Both the position numbers and the translations under genes were made by a program. Below the pieces are notes generated by a model. That model was not told the DNA's origin, did no database searches, and saw nothing but the letters and a program-made list of their open reading frames with translations. DNA of 64,000 nt, taken from positions 3,759,732 through 3,823,731 of the forward strand of contig JARUPZ010000005.1 in NCBI GenBank assembly GCA_031213475.1. The letters are read 5' to 3'. Positions 55,801 to 64,000 of this stretch are shown one piece after another (the first letter of the stretch is position 1; every line of letters begins with the position of its first letter). The stretch comes from Nereocystis luetkeana. Lineage: Eukaryota > Sar > Phaeophyceae > Laminariales > Laminariaceae.

Positions 55801-58800
55801 AGGTAGACAGAACCGATTGATCTGTGCCTTGTTTTCTGCTCTCTGTGCTCTGTACTACCAGGTCGAAGTTCTGACGGTAGCTTATTTCGAGACTAGAAAA
55901 AATAAAGTTCCAACGGAATTGCGGAGAGAATTGTTTTTTGGAGTTTCTTCACCCATCGCTTTGACTCCCACGCCCTTCCCCCCTGCGGCTTCGTAAGGGC
56001 TCACATGGAATACAGGAACGTCTGCCTGTGGATCAATCGAAGTCGATCACGTTTGGAGCTGAAAAGGTTGGCACGGGCGACACGACGGTCATGTCAAAGG
56101 CAAGCCCGTGTCTTTTCTGAGTCCGCTGTCAGGCCAGCCGCCACCAACCCTTGAGTCGAAACAAATTGCGACTAATACGAGGCATGCTACAAATATGAAC
56201 TCACGCCCTTACTTGTGGTCAGGCGTCAATCAATATTGACACACGGAGTATCATGTTATACGAGTAGCACGGACTTTCTTTGTCGTCACCCGCAACCAAC
56301 ACCAAAAAGGGTCAATATATACCACATATGTCAGCATCTGTATATTATATATACAGCATGTATATCACAAAGTCTTACGTTATCGAAGGCATCTCAATCA
56401 AGCGTTTTTGTCGAGGATCATGACGCCAGCAATTCACTCATGACTCGAGATGTGCATGTTAATAGTATACTAATAGTATACAGTTGTTATTGCTACAAGT
56501 AAGATTTAGAACGTGCGGCTTCGTTTAAGCCACGAAGCTAACCCTTCTAGAACCGCAGTCCCGTTTTCGAGACAAACTACTTAGAGTCAGGCTGCTTTTG
56601 TCCCCAAAATGGGAGTGCGGTGCTAAAAGGTTAAGCCATGAAGTGTGTTAACTGTCACACGATTAATTATAACGTGCCCCTGTGTCTACTGTCGCCGACG
56701 TCGAATCCAGTCTTCCGCTGGGTCACACGGAATCATGGAGCGCGGTACGATTTCCAGCCCCAACAGCATCACTTTCGGTGCGGAGAGCGCGGGCGTTGGA
56801 GATACAACCGTCGTCGGCAAGCTGGTAGAGGTGCGCAGCCCTTTTTTGTAGTCTGTGCTGGCGTGATCCTGCATGGATTATGATCACGCATTTCGATCTA
56901 CACGGTCGAATAATATTTCGTGTGATATTATATATATATATATATATATACAACATGTAGTAATTACAACATTAGCTAGGAAATGGCAAACACGTGAATA
57001 GGTTTTCGCACGTTCCAACCAATCCTCACGTATGAAGGATTGTTAACTTAAAGTAAATCACCGAAAACTCAATCAACGTCTCAACAGCTCCCCGAAATCG
57101 TTCCCGCTTTCCATGGAATTGTCCGCCTTGTCCCTGGTGCAGGTTGGGTATGGAATCCAAGAACGTTCATCTGCGGATCGATCAAAGTCCGCCACCTTCG
57201 GGGCTGAGACTGCTGCTGTGGGCACGGGTGGTTCTGCAGCCACGACACCACAGGCAAGCCTTGCAGGGAAATGGCCACTCTGTAAGTGGACGATTGCGAA
57301 GGACATGCCAACGACTTTCGTTCTTCGAAGGTCATAGCAACACGCACTTTTGTTGTTGGTTCTGTCGGCTGTGGTACAATCTCGTGCTCGAAATGAGCAC
57401 AAATAGTGATAAAACAAAATATGACGAAGCGTCTCGCCATGTAGTAGTCCATGTGGTCACAATTTATGCGGGCCGGGTATCCACGATACTCCTGTACTGT
57501 CATGAAATACACGACGCCGCCTTTGCGCACCGCGATACGTATCCTGTACTTTGAGAACAAGTAATGGCTTCAATGTTCATCCCCGATTTAAAGCCGTAGC
57601 CTGAAACACCCACAACATGCCTGCATGATAACCATACATATTAATAAATCAGTCATCTCTGGGCTCGAAAGGAGGAGCCACGGAGAGCCGCGCGATTTCC
57701 AAGGCCGACATCGCAACAATGGAAGCTTTGAGTAACCAGGTGGACAAGGTCCTAATCGGGGCCGAGAGCAGCCAGAGCAAGCCGCCGAGCACAGACAAGG
57801 TGGGTGCATTCCTCCGCGGGGGGGGCACTTGATGTGTGTGCGCAGGATCTCGCGATAATCATTGAAATGTTTTCCTCAGTTCGGTCAGTGGCAAGTTGTA
57901 CAAGCGAGTACGGGTACTCTAGTTCCCCTAATAACTAATAATGTCATATGGAAGCCCAGTGTCGTTCGCATTCGGGTGTTGGTTGGTAAGGGCCCATCTT
58001 AACGGAGACTTTTAGTTTTTTCAATTTGATTTTTTTTTTTTTTTCTAATTTAATTTGCATCTGATTGGACGAAGAGTGAACGACCAAGCAGGCAAATAAA
58101 TTAGAAAATTTGAATTTGAGTGAATAGTCTTTTGGGACTTTTTTCGTGTGATTTTTTTTTATTTCAATTTGGAATTTGGGAGTTCTTCGGTCGTGACGTA
58201 GCATGTTCATGGTGGGTCAACACCCTCGGTGGTGTCTGGGGCGATTCTTGGCCGCTTCGGTGACCACGATCGAGGCGATAAAACGCGAGCCTCAACGGGA
58301 GGTGACCGGATCAATAGCCGCGCCGACGCCCACACACCATAGTACATCGTACCCCGGCGTTGGCGCCTCAAAAGTAATCATGGCGGCCGCAATCCCAATT
58401 TTTCCGCCTGCTCGATCGGCCAACAATCACGAAAACTGAGCAAACGAGCAAAAATATGGAGGATACGCTCGAGACTTCGATAGCTGCATCACCGCTGCTG
58501 TTCCGCACGTACGTGGCGCTTGAGGGCTTCCTCCGCCCACCCAAGACACCCTGAGAGTGATAGCTTCCTATCATCATGCGCGACCAAAAAGAAAAAGAGG
58601 CTGGCAGCGGTGCGCACGCGGCAACGCAAACCTCTACGCGCGTCGTTGTTTGTCGGCTGGGCGTTGTGTGACGCAGTGCGTTTTTTCCGATTTCTTTTTT
58701 GATTGACAACTATTAAATAGTACGCTGTTCCCCGATAGGACACAAACACGTTTTTTTTCCGAAATCAAATTAAAATTCATTGAAATTGAAATTTTGCTTC

Positions 58801-60832
58801 CATTTTTTTTTTTTTTTTTTCTCATCCCATTCATTATCTTCGCACATCTTCTCCTCTCTCTCCTTCCAACTCGTAACTCAGATCCGGGGTCACATAGCAG
58901 GCTCTTCTCCCCCCTTCCCGCTACGGTACGTGCCTTCATTTTTATCGCGAGAAGATTTCAGCCTTTTCTTCCCTCGTCGACTCGCATCGAATTGTGCCTA
59001 CCCACGCTGCAAGGCGCTCTCAACAACAATTGAATCCTTTTTTATTTTTGCAAATAAAGTCAAAGTCCGACCCACCTGGGGCTCGAACCCAGGACTCAAA
59101 CAAGTAGAATTCGAGGTTAACCACTTGAACCACCGGGGCGACCGGCCATATAGCGTTCCCCGTTTAGGATTTTCCGATCGACTTGACGCAAAACGTTGTA
59201 GCCGTACGCGTGTGTCTCTATGTCATCGAGCCATATATATACCGGTATAATAGCGGTATAGCGCAGTATATCTTCTAATCGGCGTAAGGAGCGGGGTCGT
59301 AATTAATTCAAGCTAACAAACGAACGAATGTGTGTCCTGCCTCATTTTGTCTCCGACCGATTGACAGTCTAACTCGGGTGCCCGTAACATCCACCCGGTC
59401 TCCATTGTTGCTGTGCTCCCGTTAAAACGCTAAAACAGGCAGCAGAGAGCAGTCCTGCCAACGTCGCGGACGTGTCGGTCGTGGTTTCTTCTACTTCGGT
59501 GGACGACATCAACAAAAGCTGGTTCCAGGTACGCTAACTGCCGGGCGAAACTTCAATTATCCCCGTGATGTATGTTTTCTACCAGCAATCAACCGGGGAG
59601 TCTAAGTAAAAAAGGAAGCACATGCATGCCCGGATGGAGGGCAACAAATAGTACCGAGACTACATATGGCAGCCAGAACAAACAAAATTTTGTCGAGGGT
59701 AAAAAAACACAGTCAGTCGTGTAGCGCCGCATGCATCAACTGTGTAATACGTACCGGTAGTACTTCTATAGTCGGCGGACGGCAAGAAGTTCTTGGATCA
59801 GGGAGCCCAAATCACACATCCCACGTTTTTGAGATTGATCATCCAGACGCCGATTCATGTGACCACTGGATATCAGGTACTGATACATACTACTGTAGGT
59901 ACTCGTATTACAATATGTGTGTGTGTTCTTCACATTAAACCGTTCTTTCTACCCGTCGACATCCAGCACAACCAGTGTCCGTGCCGATTCTTCAATCCTA
60001 GAAGAGATACAAGCTATGTGGTCACAAAGCTACGCCACAGAGATACTACGTTGCCACGTGTGCAGTATGCACTGCAGTGGGCAATGCAAAGCCATGTCAT
60101 CATACTAGATACGACAGGCACGACATACGCAATCTATGAAATATAGGCACAATAGTCTGCTGTATGTACTGTGAGTATGTATGGTGCCTAAGAAATTTTG
60201 ATAACATTATATTATTAAGTTTTCCGAGGTGTAAATACATGCTTACTCACTGCTCTGTCAACCAAAGATGTCGGGAGACAGGACTTCAACCTTTGACAGA
60301 CAGCAGCTTTGCCTTGACATGCCGTGACTGACACCAAAATACTAGGTTTTAGTGTGGAACAATTCGGCCCTAAACCCTTGACGGCGCATGTTTTGCCTTG
60401 CTTGACATGTCTCCCGACATCTTTGCTGTCAACTGCCGGAAATAATAAAATACGTATTGAGTGCGCGCCAGTCTTTCTGGAGTATCGACTGCCAAAGGCA
60501 CCGAACAAAGCACAACGATCAGTCTACAGTCTAGCATACCACAGGTAGTAGTAAGCGTACATGTGAAACACCATTCGCTAAAATATACCGAGGCCGGTAT
60601 TTATAACAACAAAGTGTCAACTACCCTGAACTGCCCAGAGCCACTCGGCGCCAAAAAAAAAAAAAAAAAAAAAAATCTCACTCACCACCAAACGCAAACG
60701 ATCGAAGCGATTCCACACGGCCCCCTGACTGGTTTTGGCGGTATGCCCTTTACTTTGGATGAAGTCGGAGACCTGAAGCTGGATATCCGCGCCTCCCAAC
60801 CACTTCACTACACATTGGTTGTCAGGTGGTAA
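52846..60832 (+). CDS. Calponin-homology protein with CLIK-like repeats, 11-12 exons
   Basis: Exons: 52846-52962, 53451-53624, 54222-54389, 54718-54822, 55725-55802, 56016-56099, 56711-56830, 57143-57253, 57653-57799, 59439-59528, 59772-59876 and a tentative 60545-60832; about 528 residues, all introns phase 0. Residues about 15-153 are a single CH domain: FGLDAELARQREAKYD, GWIETITKEPC, GVLLCKLVN, PFKQMENISNFLKA, CRTLGVAEHSLFETVDLFE and LVVRCVFALG. This is the calponin/transgelin type that binds or organises actin. Then come ANKRVFNEQQ and ISMGSAQCMERTQ, and four [I/A]TFGAE-xxxG-GDT repeats in exons 5-8, like calponin family repeats. Three introns use GC donors (after 53624, 56099 and 57253). 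Exons 9-11 are a Ser-rich linker and an unrecognised domain. The terminal exon contains an A23 run and is the least certain part. Confidence 0.8.
56541..56631. mobile_element. 91-bp MITE in calponin intron (ACCCTTCTAG TIRs)
   Basis: Left ACCCTTCTAGAACCGCAGTC and the reverse complement of the right end ACCTTTTAGCACCGCACTCC match through about 36 bp, so the element is nearly all TIR. TA is on both sides (56539-56540, 56632-56633). A partial relative is at 48217. Confidence 0.75.
58803..59146 (-). mobile_element. tRNA-derived SINE, copy 2 (in calponin intron)
   Basis: Complete copy: tRNA-like head at 59144-59065 with a B box (GGTTCGAGCCC), body, and an A18 tail (T run 58803-58820). About 344 bp including tail. 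It lies in the 1.6-kb intron between exons 57653-57799 and 59439-59528, antisense to the gene. Confidence 0.85.
59917..60143 (-). mobile_element. Family F LINE 3' end F8 (in calponin intron)
   Basis: GTGTGTGTTCTTCACATTAA through TTCTTCAATCCTAGAAGAGA to CATACGCAATCTATGAAATA. It keeps the empty TA site. In the last proposed intron, antisense. Confidence 0.8.
60255..60435. repeat. Inverted repeat of about 180 bp in calponin intron
   Basis: GTCAACCAAAGATGTCGGGA and its inverted form TCCCGACATCTTTGCTGTCA bound the segment, with TTTGCCTTGACATG / TTTTGCCTTGCTTGACATG repeated inside. Could be a small MITE; no target duplication is clear. Confidence 0.45.
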
Positions 60833-61131
60833 ATAAATGGAAAAAGAATATACCCGGGTCTACTTCCCTTCCTGAGTACGTATGCTGTCCGGCTATTAAT
60901 AGCAGCCTTTCTGAAGTCCTTACGTCGTTTGTTTGCATTCCGTTTTTTTTCTTTTCTCTTCTTCCTTTTTTCATTTCAGATTTTTGTTTTTTTTGGTTTT
61001 ATTGTCTTTAGCTCTCATTTTTCCGGTCTTGCTTGTGTTGTTGTGTTCTCGTACCCGGTACGCTGACACTTCACTTGCTTCACACTTGAATTTGCGATTT
61101 AGTTTTATTTTTGGTCTTCCTCTGTCTCACA
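60833..61131. other. 3' flank of calponin gene, T-rich
   Basis: T-rich tracts like those of the family F 3' UTR but too diverged to align firmly. TATTAATA at 60894. No gene. Confidence 0.35.
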
Positions 61132-61260
61132 GTCTGTGACCACAGGATCAGTATCTCTCTAGGATAAGGAATCAGGACGGACACTGGGTGTACTGATGAA
61201 GCTGGGTAGAGAGGACGATTTAATGTGAAGACAACAACAACAACAACAACAACAACTGGT
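61132..61260 (+). mobile_element. Diverged family F LINE 3' end F9
   Basis: TCTGTGACCACAGGATCAGT, then GGACGGACACTGG and GATTTAATGTGAAGACAACA, ending in (AAC)n instead of (AC)n. The oldest-looking copy here. Confidence 0.6.
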
Positions 61261-61339
61261 TCAATAAAAAAAACTATGTATGCCGCACACAGGTAGTACT
61301 ACCACTCGTCCACAAATAAATATAATACGTGTATGTGTA

Positions 61340-62075
61340 TTGTCTGACGCCAAGGGGCTGGGCATAGTTGACGAACGCAGGGCGAAGACGGCAGTCTGGG
61401 TAGCAAGGTACCAGGCGGACTAGCAGGGAGAAGCTGGCTATACTACGCGTACCACTAACTGCTGCCGCTACCTGCAGGGTGCTTCGGGCTTTGGTCTGCC
61501 TATTATTTTCCTTTTTTTGTCATTTTTTCCCTTGGTTCTTTGTCTTGCTCTGTTTACAAGTAGTCGTGTTTTTGTTCCTTTTTTTGCCAGCTCGTTCTTT
61601 TTCGAGTGTTGGCCACCTCGCCTGCGGGGGGAGGGGCACGACAGATTATTTCTTCTAGTTTTTGCTTTCATTTTTTTTTTTTCTCTTTCGATTTGTCTTC
61701 TTTGTTTGTTTTCTCTTTGATTGTTTCCTTTTGTTTCTCTATTTCATAGAATGTGTATGTCGTGCCTGTCGTATCTAATAATAATTAAGTAGACAAGCTG
61801 AAAGTTGGCACGGAAGGGAGGTAGACTTGGTGCATGGGTTTCCTTTTGCTTCCGAGGTTTTCTTCTTTTTTCGGGAAAGTTATGAGTGATCCATGTTGAA
61901 GATCATGCTGCACATTGTCGGATGGCAAGAGAAAAAATAATTAATACCAGGTAGAATAATGACATGGCATTTCATTGCCCACTGCTGCTGTGCTTATACT
62001 GCATACCAGGTACGTACGTGGCAACGTAGTATCTCTGTGGAGTAGCTTTGTGACCACAGAACTTGTATATCTTGA
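61340..62075 (+). mobile_element. Family F LINE 3'-UTR copy F10, interrupted
   Basis: TTGTCTGACGCCAAGGGGCT to TGTCGTATCTA (61777), then resumes GAATAATGACATGGCATTTC to ACAGAACTTGTATATCTTG. The gap (61778-61944) is the inserted tail of LINE-A type. Confidence 0.8.
61778..61944 (+). mobile_element. 5'-truncated LINE-A 3' UTR inserted into F10
   Basis: GTAGACAAGCTGAAAGTTGG through TTATGAGTGATCCATGTTGA to CATTGTCGGATGGCAAGAGA matches the LINE-A 3' UTR (19915-20055) at about 95 percent. It is followed by TACCAGGTA at the right junction. Confidence 0.9.
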
Positions 62076-64000
62076 AATCCACACTATGGACAATATGGGC
62101 AACAGTCCTATAATAATAGTCTATTGATAGCTTCCTATTGCAATTGACTGTCTATTGTGGTCCCTAATTAATTCCAATTCATTGAAAGACATCAAGCTCT
62201 ATTATCCCGGCAATTTCTACTGAATGCCCCCTACCTGGCCCTATATTGTCCAGACAACTCCATTTTACAGGCAGTCGCCGTAATCAATGGCCCGGAGAAT
62301 TCCAATTTATGGGCCTTCTCCTATATAAATTGTCCGTCCAATTCCAGTTGACAGGCCGTTTGCTGAACCAATTGTCCCGACAATTAATTCCAATTGACGG
62401 ACGGCCCCCCGAATCAGTTGTCTGGACAATTTCTATTAATAATATAGACTGCCGCCAAAACTATATTTGTCCCTACAATTCCAATTAATAGGCAGTCTCC
62501 CAGATCAATTGCCCCGACAATTCCAATTTATACACAGCCTCCAAAATCAATTGTCCGGACAACTTCAATAATTAGCAAACTGCCTTCTAAATCAATTGTC
62601 CGGGCAATTCCAATTAGCAGACAGTATACAAAATCAATTATCCGGATAATTTCGACTTATTACAAAATCACTTCTTCAGACAATGCCATTGGTAGGCAGT
62701 CTACTGACTCAATTACCCGTACATTTCAAGGTATCAGTGCATACGTGTTATTTAGTTTCGTGAAACGTTTTTTTAATGATTTTGATATGAGCGCATGGGC
62801 TAGGCGGTGTCAAAACGTCCTACGTGCGGACTTACAGTACAAAGCTAAAGTTGAGGTGTCCCGCCCTTTTCTGCTGATTATGCCTTGGACAATAGACCTA
62901 CCTATCAATAGACTATTGCCCCTACAGCAGAGTCACGAAGTTGTCTATTAATAGGAATTGTTCGGGTCAGTGATGTCAAAGACTGTCTAGCAATTAATTG
63001 AGTTGTTTAGACAATTGATCTTGGATACCGTCTATCAATTGGATTTATTCGGATAATTGATATCGGGTACTGCTGTCTAGCAATTGGAATTATCCTGACA
63101 AATAATATTGGAGACTCTCAATCAATCGAAATTGCCCTGACAATTGATTTCAGAGACTGCCCATTAATTGGAATTGTCTGAACAATTGATGTTTGGTGCT
63201 TTTCAATAATTGGAATTGTCCAGACAAACGAGCTCGGAGACTGCCTATTGATTGAAACTGTGCCGGCAAATGATTTAATAGGCTGTCTATTAATTGAAAT
63301 TGCTCGAGCAATTGATTTCGGGTGATTTACATGAATTGGACTTGTCGGGGCAACTGCTTAGGGAGACCGTCCATTAATTGGAATTGTCCGGACTATTGGT
63401 TCCGAAAGTGATCTACCATTGGGATTGTCACGGCTATCGAGTTTAAGAGGGCTGTGTTATTTAAAAGCCGGCAACTGTTTGTAGAACTACACAGTTGATT
63501 TGGTCAGTACATAACAATACCATGTTAATATTGCCTCTACAACTGGATCGGGAACTTCCCTGTCGACGTAATATTTTGCAAGGTCCTTTACTGTACCGTA
63601 TTACGAGTAGGATCAATTTAATGGGGAGTGTCTTATCATAATACAATAAACAGGTACACGGCCACGACATTTACCGAGCAATTGGTTTCTTGCGCGGCAT
63701 CTGCAATACATTGTGCGGACGATTCCAACTACTTTCCGATCGCCGAAGTCCGTTTGGACAATTCCATTTAATTAACAGCACCCGAAATCAATTGTTGGGA
63801 CAATTCCATTCAATAAGCAGCATCCGAAATCAATTGTTCACACAAATCCAATTAATAGGCAGCTCCCGAAATCAATTTTGTCTGGACAATTCCAGTTAGT
63901 GGACAATACCCGAAATCAATTGTCCGGACAATGTCAATTGTTGGGCCAGCACCCGAAATCAATTTGCTAGATAATTCAAATTAATTAGCAGTCTCCGCAA
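62076..64000. repeat. AT-rich array of about 43-bp units with CAATTGTCCGGACAATTG core
   Basis: Degenerate units of the form ATCAATTGTCCGGACAATTCC followed by AATTAATAGGCAGTCTCC recur at intervals of about 42-45 bp from 62250 to 62720. The same units appear inverted (AATTGGAATTGTCC...GAGACTG) from about 62950 to 63440, and in the first orientation again from about 63680 to the window end. The core is palindromic. Short spacers (62750-62930, 63450-63670) lack units. No gene. Confidence 0.75.

Noticed and set aside
60617..60808. Minus-strand ORF reading KWLGGADIQLQVSDFIQSKG
   Set aside because: No domain recognised and it overlaps the better-supported plus-strand terminal exon; left unannotated.

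Overview
The window is nuclear DNA of an intron-rich eukaryote. It has four spliced host genes with long GT-AG (and some GC-AG) introns, a TTAGGG tract, tRNA-derived SINEs, several non-LTR retrotransposon families, a copia relic, MITEs and many microsatellites. The gene structure and element types fit a multicellular or large-genome alga, for example a brown-alga-like stramenopile. That assignment is inference from general style; nothing here fixes the species.

Layout. 0-5.9 kb: a SINE, a broken copia pol, a 1-kb inverted-repeat element and a gag-like relic. 7.5-10.4 kb (-): a six-exon gene whose fourth exon matches the CRIM acidic-loop region of SIN1/AVO1, a TORC2 subunit. 10.4-15 kb: gene-free, rich in TA-flanked micro-palindromes. 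15.0-26.7 kb: two copies of one non-LTR retrotransposon, tail to tail (+ then -), with a RING-like finger, reverse transcriptase and a C-terminal zinc knuckle/restriction-like endonuclease; the second copy splits an (AGT)n microsatellite. 28.5-37.1 kb (-): GPATCH1/TOUGH-like splicing factor, whose 4.8-kb first intron is filled with repeats. 37.4-39.75 kb (+): an unrecognised secreted Cys-repeat protein, divergently paired with the GPATCH1 gene. 42.3-44.2 kb: a TIR DNA transposon carrying an unknown ORF pair. 45.7-52 kb: a cluster of a second LINE family (family F). 52.8-60.8 kb (+): a calponin-homology gene with at least 11 exons. 61-64 kb: more family F, then an AT-rich 43-bp repeat array that switches orientation.

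Exon models were built by hand from protein similarity, GT/GC-AG sites and frame continuity; no transcript data were available. All four genes splice into continuous frames, and 23 of 24 proposed introns are phase 0.

The most interesting signal is a pair of micro-insertion families at TA dinucleotides. TATTAATA (at least 18 copies) has three filled/empty comparisons among paralogous repeats in this window. TACCAGGTA/TACCTGGTA occurs in roughly 25-30 copies. TATTAATA has the form expected for excision scars of a Tc1/mariner-like element with TT...AA ends, and a 105-106-bp MITE with those ends and a TA target duplication is present four times.
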